Shown in pieces: positions 53,856 through 62,369 of a stretch of DNA of 64,000 nt. The DNA is taken from contig JACPPA010000009.1 of assembly GCA_016191285.1 (NCBI GenBank), positions 1 to 64,000 of the forward strand. Reading direction: 5' to 3'. Below the pieces are notes generated by a model, which ran no database searches, had not been told where the DNA came from, and saw only the letters and a list, made by a program, of their open reading frames with translations. Origin of the DNA: Gammaproteobacteria bacterium. GTDB lineage: Bacteria; Pseudomonadota; Gammaproteobacteria; Ga0077536. Numbering within the stretch: position 1 is the first letter of the stretch; each line of letters begins with the position of its first letter. The position numbers were made by a program, and so were the translations under genes.

Positions 53856-55682
53856 ATGGGCTGGCAAAAGAAAGTCCTGCGGGTGAACCTAACGGCAGGC
53901 ACCTGCACACACGAACCCCTGAACATGGAATGGGCCCAACAATACCTGGGGTCCCGCGGTCTCGCCACGAAATATCTGATGGCGGAAATCGATCCGAAAG
54001 TCGATCCACTGTCGCCGGCCAACAAACTCATTATCGCGACCGGGCCGCTGACTGGGACCATGGCCTCGACCGGCGGACGCTGGACGGCGGTGACCAAGGG
54101 CGCACTGACCGGTGCCATCGCCAGTTCGAACTCCGGTGGTCAATTCGGTGGCGAGCTTAAGATGGCAGGCTACGACCTCGTCATCCTCGAAGGCCGCGCA
54201 CCGAAGCCCGTGTATCTCTATATCCAAGACGATAAAGCCGAGCTGTTGCCGGCGGATGATCTATGGGGCAAGTCGGTGTGGGAAATCGAACCCGCGATCA
54301 AACATGCGCATAACGATCCCTTGATTCGCGTGGCCTCGATTGGACAAGCAGGCGAATATGGTTGTCGTTATGCCTGCATCGTCAATGATCTCCACCGTGC
54401 AGCCGGGCGCTCCGGGGTCGGCACCGTGATGGGATCAAAGCAATTAAAAGCGATTGCAGTTCGTGGCACCAAGGGCGTTAAGCCCCACAACCCCGAAAAG
54501 TTTTTCGCCGCGGTCAAAATTGCCACTGAAGCGCTGGCCAAAAACAAAGGCCGCAAGGGGATGACGTCGGACGGCACCATCGCGATGATGGATGTCACTG
54601 GCGCGTTTGGGGCGCTGCCCACGCGCAATAATCAGCAGGTGCAATTCGAAGGTTCCGGCAAACTCAACGCCAGGGCGATGAAGGCGCCGAACGCGAATGG
54701 CCACGTCAACTTAATTCAGAACGGGGCGTGTTTCTCGTGCACGATCGGTTGCGGCCGGATCTCGCATATCGATCCGGCGCATTTTTCGGTCAAGGACAAA
54801 CCGCAGTATCAAAAAGCGTCGGGCGGCTTGGAATATGAAACCGCGTACGCCTTGGGCTCGGCGGTGGGCGTCGACGATATGGATGCGGCGACTTACGCCG
54901 GGTTCCTGTGTAACGAGTACGGGATGGATCCCATTTCGTTCGGCGGCACGCTGGCCGCCGCCATGGAGCTCTATCAAGTCGGTGCGATTACTAAGGAACA
55001 CACTGGCGGCATTGACCTATCCTTTGGCAACGCCGAGGCCTTGTGCCAACTCGCCGAGCAGACCGGCAAAGGCGAAGGCTTCGGTCGCGACCTTGGTCTC
55101 GGTTCCAAACTTTTAACCGCGAAATACGGTCGGCCGGAATTGTCGATGGCGGTTAAGGGCCAGGAGTTCGCTGCTTACGATGGCCGCGCGATGCAGGGCA
55201 TGGGCTTAGGCTACGCCACCAGCAATCGCGGCGCCTGTCATTTACGCGCGAACCCCTACGCTTCGGACTTCACGACCACGGAAACCGCCGAGAAGCCGCA
55301 AGTGGTGCGCACCACGCAAGATTTGATTTCCGCTATCGATGCGACTGGCTTGTGCCTGTTCACTGCGCATTCGGGCGCTACACCAGAGCATTATGCGGCG
55401 CAAATCGACGGTGCCTGCGAAGGCGGTTGGGACGTTGAACGCCTGACCAAAACCGGCGAGCGGATTTGGAATCTCGAGCGCCAGTTCAACTTGGCCGCCG
55501 GCTTTACCGCGAAGGACGATACCTTGCCGAAACGGATCCTCGAGGAACCCGCGCCGAGTGGCGTCGCGAAAGGCCTGGTCAGCAAACTCAAGGAGATGCT
55601 GCCTGAATACTACAAGCAGCGCGGTTGGAGCGAGGACGGCAGGCCAACGCGTGAAACGCTTGATCGACTTGGGCTGAATTAG
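53856..55682 (+). CDS. aor: aldehyde ferredoxin oxidoreductase (tungstopterin type)
   Basis: A 608-residue AOR-family protein. The N-terminal pterin-binding domain begins MGWQKKVLRVNLTAG and contains GPLTGTMASTGGRW and SSNSGGQFGGELK. The iron-sulfur cysteines are in ACFSCTIGCGR (about residue 292-299) with the fourth in GLCLFTAHSG (about 500). It should oxidise aldehydes to acids, or reduce acids, using a tungsten bis-pterin cofactor and ferredoxin. A GAGAGGAG site precedes the ATG. A MoaD-like gene follows. AORs are uncommon in aerobic-looking gammaproteobacteria. Confidence 0.93.
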   Translation: MGWQKKVLRVNLTAGTCTHEPLNMEWAQQYLGSRGLATKYLMAEIDPKVDPLSPANKLIIATGPLTGTMASTGGRWTAVTKGALTGAIASSNSGGQFGGELKMAGYDLVILEGRAPKPVYLYIQDDKAELLPADDLWGKSVWEIEPAIKHAHNDPLIRVASIGQAGEYGCRYACIVNDLHRAAGRSGVGTVMGSKQLKAIAVRGTKGVKPHNPEKFFAAVKIATEALAKNKGRKGMTSDGTIAMMDVTGAFGALPTRNNQQVQFEGSGKLNARAMKAPNANGHVNLIQNGACFSCTIGCGRISHIDPAHFSVKDKPQYQKASGGLEYETAYALGSAVGVDDMDAATYAGFLCNEYGMDPISFGGTLAAAMELYQVGAITKEHTGGIDLSFGNAEALCQLAEQTGKGEGFGRDLGLGSKLLTAKYGRPELSMAVKGQEFAAYDGRAMQGMGLGYATSNRGACHLRANPYASDFTTTETAEKPQVVRTTQDLISAIDATGLCLFTAHSGATPEHYAAQIDGACEGGWDVERLTKTGERIWNLERQFNLAAGFTAKDDTLPKRILEEPAPSGVAKGLVSKLKEMLPEYYKQRGWSEDGRPTRETLDRLGLN

Positions 55683-55761
55683 CCGTCAGCCGCTTTGCGC
55701 CACGCTCGTGCGGTGGAATCCGTAGTCGACGTCGTGGCGTTTTCGATCGACAGCGGTGTTC

Positions 55762-56016
55762 ATGCGCGTTAACGTCAAATTACTGGGCTGGATGCGCGAA
55801 TTTCTCGGCGACGGGATCGCGCATTTCGATGAGCAGGACTTCGATCTCGCCGATGATCAAACCTTAGGTCAGTTGGTGAATAAGCTAGGGTTCCGCACCG
55901 AAACCCAATTCATGGCCATGCACAACGGTGACCGCGTACTCGACTCGGTTCTCGATACGACCCCGCTCCACGACGGCGATCAAGTCGTCTTCGTCCCACC
56001 GCTCAAAGGTGGATAG
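55762..56016 (+). CDS. MoaD/ThiS-like small sulfur carrier
   Basis: An 84-residue beta-grasp protein ending in the Gly-Gly of VPPLKGG, the site of thiocarboxylation in MoaD and ThiS. MoaD supplies sulfur for the dithiolene of molybdopterin or tungstopterin. Placement 80 bases after the aor gene suggests a dedicated carrier for tungstopterin. ATG 55762 is preferred to GTG 55756. No partner E1-like (MoeB/ThiF) gene is adjacent. It is convergent with the SCO1-MauG gene, with three bases between. Confidence 0.85.
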   Translation: MRVNVKLLGWMREFLGDGIAHFDEQDFDLADDQTLGQLVNKLGFRTETQFMAMHNGDRVLDSVLDTTPLHDGDQVVFVPPLKGG

Positions 56017-56019
56017 CCG

Positions 56020-57906
56020 TTATCGGCGATCGCCAATGGGCGCGAGGTACGCGTCACGTGTCAACGCTTCGACGTTGTCGCCGGTCAGGGCTTTCAAAAA
56101 CTCGACCAACTGCAGTTCCTCTTCAGCGGACAGATGCAGCGGCTTAAGCCGCGGATCGCGACCTTCGTTGGCAATCCCACCGGCATTATAAAAGTCGACG
56201 ACCGCCGATAAGTCTGGTAGCGAACCGTCGTGCATGTAAGGGGCGGTTAGCGCGACGTTGCGCAGGCTCGGCGTTTTATAGGCCCATCGATCGCGGGGAT
56301 CTTGCGTGATTTCGTAGCGTCCAAGATCGTTGAGTGGCGCTTCGGTGGGTGCGACTGCTCCCGATACCAGCGCCAATTGCGTGCCGGGGCCTACCGGGAT
56401 CGAGGATTGCGCGCTTAGGCCCATGGAGCGTCGGAAGCCGATACCCGTGTTATGAAACGCGTAATCAGTAAATAGCGCCGAGGTCGTGCCAATTTCATGA
56501 CAGGCGCCGCAGCCGCCCTTTCCGCGAAATAATTCGAAGCCGGCACGTGCCGCGGTGCTAAGCGCCGTCGCGTCATGTCCAAAATACCAGCGATCGAAGG
56601 CGCTGTTGGCGGACACCAAACTGCGTTCGTACGCGGCGAGCGCGGCGCCCAAGGTTTCCATCGTGATCGCGCCGCTCGTAAAAGCTTGTCGAAATTCGTT
56701 GGCGTAGTCATCGAGCGCGCGCAGTTTGTCGAGCACATAGCCAACTGCGGGATTGCCCATTTCATTGGCGGCTAGTAACGGCGACCACACCTGCTGTTCG
56801 AGACGTGTCTCGCGACCGTCGTGAAACAGGCGCGGTGCAAAGCCCACGTTATAAAGCGCCGGCGCATTGCGCCTGACACTGCGACCTTCTATCCCGATCG
56901 GTAGGGCGAGTTCGTTGCTGGTAAAGCCTTGTTCGGGAATATGGCAGCTGGCACACGCCAGGGTGTTGTTGTGCGATAAGCGGCGATCGAAGAATAGTCG
57001 ACGGCCGAGCGCAATGGCCTTTGCCGAGGACGGGGCGCTAGACGGCAAGCCGAGCGGTGCGCCAGTTGGCGGTGTCTCGGCGCCGTGCCCGTGGCGCGCC
57101 GCGAGCGAGCGCGAGCGGGTGGTGTAATCGCCGCTAAGGTAGCCGCCTTTGTAATCCCCCGAGCCAGCGAGCAGTGGATTCGGCGCGCCGCGAAAAGCCG
57201 GATGCGTGTCTGGGTCGGGAATCGATCCGGTCAGGGTGCGTAAATCCGCGAGCACGGTATCGGCGTGTAAAAAACTTGCGCTGTATTCATTTCGGATCTG
57301 CTTGTGCTCATCGATCAAGAACACGCGAAGTTGATGCGCATAAGCTTCGCCGCTGGGATCACGAACAATTTGCTGGCCGTAGGCGCGAAGGACTGTGGTC
57401 AGACCGTCGCCGGAAGTCGGCAGGACAAAATACCATTCGAAGCCGGGTTTGCGGAATGAGGCGGCGTAGTGCTCAAGGGTAGCGGGGGTGTCGCGCGCGG
57501 GGTCAAAGCTGACACTGATGAACCGCACGCGATCATGCAACCCTGGATCGGCGGCCAGCTTCGTCGCCAACTGGCTCATGACAAACGAGGCGAGCGGACA
57601 CCCATTCGGATCCGCGCAGTGGGTGTAGATAAAGCTTAAGATCACCAGGTGATTGGCGAACAAATCGTGAAGCGAACTCCGCGTCCCGCGATCATCGATG
57701 ACTTCGGCGTCGGCGGCCGGATGCAGCGCCGGCAGCATATAGGTACCAGGGATCGGCGCCGAAAAATTTAATTCGCGATAGCCGGGGGCGAGCTCGGCGC
57801 TGCCTTTGGGTAACTCATGCGCGCCTACTGACGCCGTGATTGCTAGGCCCGCCCAGCACAGGGCGCGTAAACGTTCGGTGAGTCCGAGAGATCTAGCGTG
57901 TTTCAA
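56020..57906 (-). CDS. fused SCO1/SenC and MauG-like di-haem protein
   Basis: About 628 residues from TTG 57906, which gives a signal peptide (LRALCWAGLAITASVGA); the open frame to ATG 58041 would run through an inverted-repeat element. Domain 1 (about 60-220) is SCO1/thioredoxin-like: metal-binding CADPNGCP, SFDPARDTP and the His in YAHQLRVFLID. Domain 2 (about 260-625) is a di-haem cytochrome c peroxidase/MauG protein with haem motifs CASCH (about 317) and CGACH (about 465). In known methanethiol-oxidase operons SCO1/senC and mauG are separate genes next to mtoX; here they form one chain, next to the mtoX-like gene. Role: periplasmic copper delivery and oxidative maturation. Confidence 0.85.
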   Translation of the reverse strand: MKHARSLGLTERLRALCWAGLAITASVGAHELPKGSAELAPGYRELNFSAPIPGTYMLPALHPAADAEVIDDRGTRSSLHDLFANHLVILSFIYTHCADPNGCPLASFVMSQLATKLAADPGLHDRVRFISVSFDPARDTPATLEHYAASFRKPGFEWYFVLPTSGDGLTTVLRAYGQQIVRDPSGEAYAHQLRVFLIDEHKQIRNEYSASFLHADTVLADLRTLTGSIPDPDTHPAFRGAPNPLLAGSGDYKGGYLSGDYTTRSRSLAARHGHGAETPPTGAPLGLPSSAPSSAKAIALGRRLFFDRRLSHNNTLACASCHIPEQGFTSNELALPIGIEGRSVRRNAPALYNVGFAPRLFHDGRETRLEQQVWSPLLAANEMGNPAVGYVLDKLRALDDYANEFRQAFTSGAITMETLGAALAAYERSLVSANSAFDRWYFGHDATALSTAARAGFELFRGKGGCGACHEIGTTSALFTDYAFHNTGIGFRRSMGLSAQSSIPVGPGTQLALVSGAVAPTEAPLNDLGRYEITQDPRDRWAYKTPSLRNVALTAPYMHDGSLPDLSAVVDFYNAGGIANEGRDPRLKPLHLSAEEELQLVEFLKALTGDNVEALTRDAYLAPIGDRR

Positions 57907-57944
57907 CGCAATTAATTTGGCGCTCGTATTTAGTATCCATGCCA

Positions 57945-58002
57945 AGGCGGTTGTTGGGTATGCGCTCCACAATGACGCTACGCGCACACCCGACAACCAC
58001 CT
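57945..58002. mobile_element. inverted-repeat element, family A copy 2 (short)
   Basis: AGGCGGTTGTTGGGTATGCGC (57945-57965) and its inverted partner (57982-58002) are the same ends as the element at 50274-50404, with the interior cut to 16 bases. It lies just upstream of the SCO1-MauG coding region, so it may alter that gene's leader. Confidence 0.72.
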
Positions 58003-58077
58003 TCGTTTCGACCCAATGGACGAGCGGCCAATCAGGATCACGCGCTCCGCATCAGTCGGCCGCCATCCGGTAAGTCT

Positions 58078-59442
58078 CTATTTGACGGTCGCCAGCGCCG
58101 GTGCCGTTGGTGCGGGAGCGTTCTTGGCATACAACGCATAAGCACCGGCCGTCATTTGGTGCGGTCGACCGAGTTTTTGCCCCACAAAATTGACACTGAA
58201 TGATGGCGTCAGCTTGTTACCGTTCCACTGATAGCCCTTCAGGTACTGCAAGTCGCCTTCGGGTCCAGTGGTCTTATCCCAGTTGGCAAGCAGGGATGAC
58301 GTGAAGTACACCCGCTTACCGTCCCAACTCTGCGACACCATGTTGAGTTGCTCGCCGATTTTTTTGCTGTAAATTTGCTTCGGCGCATGGGGATTCGAAA
58401 TATCAAACAGGCGCGCCAGGCCATCGTTCCAGGTATCGACCCACAGGCGTGTGTCATCCGCCGAGATCGAAATATCCACCGGCAGCGGAATTTTCTTGGC
58501 GTCGCCAATGTCGGCCACCGCTTGCGCTTGCCAGACGCCGGCCTGGTCGCGATAGATCAGCCAAATTTTCGATGTGAGTGCGGTGGTCGTGAAACAGTAG
58601 TCGTGGTTGGCCCCCCATGCACAGCGCACCTCGAGCGGCGCGCCTGGGACATCGAAGATTTTCTTCGGTTGGCGCGTGTGTAGATCCCACACGACGACGG
58701 TATTGCCAAAGCGTTTCATCGCTTCCGCGTCGCCCATCATCTTGCCCAGGTTCATCATGTAATTGTTCCAACCGGTGAACGACGAACTCACCATTACGTT
58801 CAACCGGGGTTGCGCGCGGATGTCATAGCCATAGCCGTCGGCGAGTTTGCCCGACTTGGTGGCGCCCTGCAGGTTGTCGTCGGTTGGCATCCAATGCGTG
58901 GTGATGTATTCGCCGCCGTTGGTGTATTCCGCCATGCCGGTGCGCCCACCATGATCTTGATTGTTCGACAGCCCCGTGATCAGCATGCGGCCGGGCAGGG
59001 CGTAGAACGTATGCGGCCCGACCACACCCTTGGTATCGGCGACGAAGTTATCGATGGTTTTTGCGAGCGTCGGCTTTGCCGGATCGGTGTGCACATCGAA
59101 AATGAAAATAGTGCTGGTATCCAAACCACCGGCCCACAGGAACTGTCGATCATCGGTGTACCCAGAGTGGTGCGCTTCATTGCGCCCACCTACTGACAAT
59201 GAATTGATAACCTTGCCGTAGGTTTTCGAGCGTGAATTGACATCGATGGTTACTAATTTGTCCTGTTCGTCACCGACGCCGGCGACACCCAAGGTCCATA
59301 CATACATAAAGTCTTCTTGGCCGACAATCTTCGCCATATAGGGCGACATGCACGTTTCGTCAGCGCGCCCGAGTCCGGCGCCAAATATTGAGACAGCGAG
59401 GGTGATGGCCATGAAGCCAGTGCGGACGGACGGTAGTCGCAT
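58078..59442 (-). CDS. mtoX: methanethiol oxidase/SBP56-family protein
   Basis: A 454-residue exported protein. The ATG at 59442 follows GGGAGAAACTC and gives a signal peptide (ITLAVSIFGAGLGRADE). The sequence is the SBP56/selenium-binding-protein beta-propeller type: VGPHTFYALPGRMLITGLSN, GGRTGMAEYTNGGEYI, WNDGLARLFDISNP and the closing LGRPHQMTAGAYALYA. Bacterial members (MtoX) convert methanethiol to formaldehyde, sulfide and peroxide using copper. The adjacent SCO1-MauG gene is the characteristic maturation partner, which strengthens the call. Other SBP56 roles remain possible. Confidence 0.85.
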   Translation of the reverse strand: MRLPSVRTGFMAITLAVSIFGAGLGRADETCMSPYMAKIVGQEDFMYVWTLGVAGVGDEQDKLVTIDVNSRSKTYGKVINSLSVGGRNEAHHSGYTDDRQFLWAGGLDTSTIFIFDVHTDPAKPTLAKTIDNFVADTKGVVGPHTFYALPGRMLITGLSNNQDHGGRTGMAEYTNGGEYITTHWMPTDDNLQGATKSGKLADGYGYDIRAQPRLNVMVSSSFTGWNNYMMNLGKMMGDAEAMKRFGNTVVVWDLHTRQPKKIFDVPGAPLEVRCAWGANHDYCFTTTALTSKIWLIYRDQAGVWQAQAVADIGDAKKIPLPVDISISADDTRLWVDTWNDGLARLFDISNPHAPKQIYSKKIGEQLNMVSQSWDGKRVYFTSSLLANWDKTTGPEGDLQYLKGYQWNGNKLTPSFSVNFVGQKLGRPHQMTAGAYALYAKNAPAPTAPALATVK

Positions 59443-59498
59443 GAGTTTCTCCCTTGGATCAGCGTGTGTCGCCGAGGATTCTACTCGCGCTTCGCCTG

Positions 59499-61976
59499 TT
59501 AGTGGAATGGCCGCCACATTAGGAGCATTTTCGGCATCAAAGTTAGCGCGGCGAAAATCGCGATCGTCATGGCGAGTGTGGTTAGAAACCCGAATAGGAT
59601 GCTCGGAATGAAATTCGAGAGAACCAATATCGAAAAACCGAAACACACCACCACCGTGGTGTAAAAGCCCGCTTTGCCGATGCTCGAATGGCAGTGGTAC
59701 ATGGTCTTAAGGCCATCGCGATATTGGGCATATTCGAGACGATAGCGATAGAGGTAATGAATGCAATCCTCGACCGCGATACCCATCGTAAGCGAAGCAA
59801 TCATAATCGTCATCATGTCGAGTGGAATGCCGAGCCAACCCATGATTCCAAGTACCGACACCGCGGCGACAAAATTGGGAATGACACCGATGATGGCCGC
59901 GCGCAAATTGCGAAACAGAAAGCCGAGCGTGAGGGCGACGCCGAGAATGGAATAGGCGACCGACTGGATCTGCGACGAGTACAGGCTCTGCAACATGTTG
60001 TTATAGAGAACCAACAAGCCGACGACTTCGTATTCGCTTTGCTTCAGGCCGAGGTCGTGTGCCAAACCGATATTAATTTGCTGAATCAGCGCTTGCCGGC
60101 GTAGTTTGGGTAAGGAATCGAGAATGCGTAGCGAGATCCGTGCTTCATCGCGCTCAATTGAAATATAGGGAGAAAGCATTTCGCGCTTTAATTGATCCGG
60201 CAAGCGCTTGTAGATAACGTTCAATTCGAACGGATCGAATTCGCGGCCCTTATTCAAGTCCTCGGCGACGCGCACTAACGAGGCCAATGACAGCACTTTG
60301 CCGACGCCGGGAATTTTCTCGATGTAGTCGTGAACTTCTTTGATTCGGGCTACTTTTTCGGGAGTAAACCAATAGGACGATTTCTCAACGGGTTTCTCGT
60401 CCGAATACAAGGCGTCGATTTCATCAGACTGCGCGTCCGCCGCGACGGTCTTCGACACCTCAGGTGGCGGAAATTTCAGAATAATCTCGAGCGGAGTCGT
60501 GCCGCCCAACGTTTCATCGACCTTCTTCAGCCCTTGGTAAATCTCGGTATGTTGTTTGAAGTAGCTAATAAAGCTGTTCTCGACTTGGAGTCGGGTTATC
60601 CCAATTCCGCCAAGAATCGTGACGCCAACCGTCAACGCGATGACCAAGTTGCCGTGGCGATCGGTTAATTGCGCGCAGAAATCGGTGAAGCCAAATTTGC
60701 CTGCATCGCTGGTCCGTCCGCCGCGCTTTTCCATCAATACCATCATCGCGGGCACCAACGTGAAGACCACGCCATAGACCACGAGCAGGCTCACCGTCAT
60801 CATCCAACCGAAATCGATAATCGGCTTGATGTTGCTGGTGACCAGCGACGCGAACCCGATCATGGAGGTTAACGATGTGTACAGACAGGGTTTCGCCATG
60901 TCGTGCACCACGCCCTGCACGAGTTCGAACTGCGACCACGTGGGGTGCTCTTCCAATAATTCACGGTAGTGAACGATCAGATGGATGTTGATCGAAATCG
61001 TCAGGATTAAATTAATCGCAATGAAATTCGACGAGATGACGGTTAGGTGCCAGCCGATGTAACCGAGGAGTCCGAGAATTATTACCGTCGATACCGCACA
61101 AGTGATAACCGGGGTCACCACCCAACGCGCTTCGCGAAAGATATAGCCGAGGACACCCAGCGTTAGCGCCAGTGCGCCGATGCCGAACACGATGATGTCG
61201 GAGCGCACATACGAGATCATATCGTCGGCGATCATGGAGATCCCGCCGAGGTGGATCTCGGCCTGGCTGGAAAATTGCGCAATTAGCGCGCGCAACGTCT
61301 CGAGCGTTTGATGATTAGCGATATCGACGCCGTCCTTCGCCCGTTGGTAGACTGGTTCAATGGTCGCCAAGCGCGCGGATTCGGCTTCGGTTAGCGCAGT
61401 GGTGCCCCGCTTAAACAAGAGGTCGCCGCGTTCGTTTTGCAGCGTCCGGAAGTCCGCGTGGTCTTTTAGAACGACCCGAATCGCAGTGGTGCTCGCATCC
61501 GGACTCATGACGACATTGCGATAAAGCGGGCTCTCCGTCAGCTCTTGGCGGGCACGCTCAAAATTCACTTCGGACGATTCGAGTGTGCGGTAATGCGTGG
61601 CGGCTTCGGACAGTTTGCCGGGAACATTCTTGACCAACGGCACGTCCAGCACCGTCACCACGGATTCCACCGCCGGCACGGCTTTTAAAGCCGTGCGTAA
61701 CCGCGCGATAAGTTTTAAACCTTCGGCGCTGAAGATTCCGCCGCGAGGCGTGACGGTGACGAATAGAAAATCGCGGGCGTGATACCGTTGGTTGAGTTCG
61801 CGAAAATGCTTAAGGTCCGGATCGTTTTCGAGCAGTAGGGAGTCGGCCGAGGCATCGAGCCTAAAATCAGCAAGACCAGCCCCGAACAATACGAAGAAGA
61901 GACCTAAGCACACGAGCACCAGGCGTGGCTGCGCGAGGACGAGGCGATCATAGACGCCAGCGAAGTGTTGAATCAT
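59499..61976 (-). CDS. RND/MMPL-family transporter
   Basis: An 825-residue membrane protein of the predicted-exporter RND type. N-terminal helix (about 12-32), a large periplasmic loop, five or six helices (about 255-420), a second loop, then helices from about 665, with the motif SLTMGIAVEDCIHYLYRYR and a final ALTLMPKMLLMWRP. First gene of a minus-strand unit with the methanethiol-oxidase-like gene 56 bases downstream. Some mtoX regions carry transport genes, but the substrate is unknown. It is distinct from the MMPL protein at 1096-3456 and lacks adaptor proteins. Confidence 0.88.
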   Translation of the reverse strand: MIQHFAGVYDRLVLAQPRLVLVCLGLFFVLFGAGLADFRLDASADSLLLENDPDLKHFRELNQRYHARDFLFVTVTPRGGIFSAEGLKLIARLRTALKAVPAVESVVTVLDVPLVKNVPGKLSEAATHYRTLESSEVNFERARQELTESPLYRNVVMSPDASTTAIRVVLKDHADFRTLQNERGDLLFKRGTTALTEAESARLATIEPVYQRAKDGVDIANHQTLETLRALIAQFSSQAEIHLGGISMIADDMISYVRSDIIVFGIGALALTLGVLGYIFREARWVVTPVITCAVSTVIILGLLGYIGWHLTVISSNFIAINLILTISINIHLIVHYRELLEEHPTWSQFELVQGVVHDMAKPCLYTSLTSMIGFASLVTSNIKPIIDFGWMMTVSLLVVYGVVFTLVPAMMVLMEKRGGRTSDAGKFGFTDFCAQLTDRHGNLVIALTVGVTILGGIGITRLQVENSFISYFKQHTEIYQGLKKVDETLGGTTPLEIILKFPPPEVSKTVAADAQSDEIDALYSDEKPVEKSSYWFTPEKVARIKEVHDYIEKIPGVGKVLSLASLVRVAEDLNKGREFDPFELNVIYKRLPDQLKREMLSPYISIERDEARISLRILDSLPKLRRQALIQQINIGLAHDLGLKQSEYEVVGLLVLYNNMLQSLYSSQIQSVAYSILGVALTLGFLFRNLRAAIIGVIPNFVAAVSVLGIMGWLGIPLDMMTIMIASLTMGIAVEDCIHYLYRYRLEYAQYRDGLKTMYHCHSSIGKAGFYTTVVVCFGFSILVLSNFIPSILFGFLTTLAMTIAIFAALTLMPKMLLMWRPFH

Positions 61977-62369
61977 GCGATGCGGTTACAGTCCGATGAT
62001 TTATTGTCGTTTGCGGTGTAAACCGGAGCGGCGCCTAGCAGCGCACGGGGCCGGCGGCGCATCATAGCTGGAACATCGTCTTATCACTATCCACTCTCGA
62101 CTAGCCACCAGGCCTTAGGCGTGGCCGTTAGGTGGCGAGACCGGCCTTAACGCCATGGTCCCGGCGTGGCGCCGGCCGCGCGCCGTATTAATGGAAATTA
62201 TGCGAGGTCCGTCGCATTGCCAGGCGCGATGCTTTGCTCGGTTCCTGGACTAAGTCACAATTCTCAACCATCGGACCGGCAAGCCACGGAGCGGCGGCTC
62301 AATCAACCGGCACCGCAAGCCTTAAGGAATTGGGGCTTGCATAAGCGCGCGACTGGATTTCCCGACGCA
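61977..62369. promoter_or_regulatory. divergent region, RND operon and diguanylate cyclase
   Basis: About 390 bases between the RND start and the probable start of the cyclase (62370). A frame open from 62166 would extend the cyclase N-terminus by 68 residues, but its composition (PSDRQATERRLNQPAP) looks unlike a protein start. A CACCAGGCCTTAGGCGTGGCC stretch near 62106 is weakly palindromic. I see no other gene. Confidence 0.45.

Noticed and set aside
57906-58041. N-terminal extension of the SCO1-MauG protein to ATG 58041
   Set aside because: Part of the extension is encoded by an inverted-repeat element, and it would bury the signal peptide 45 residues inside.
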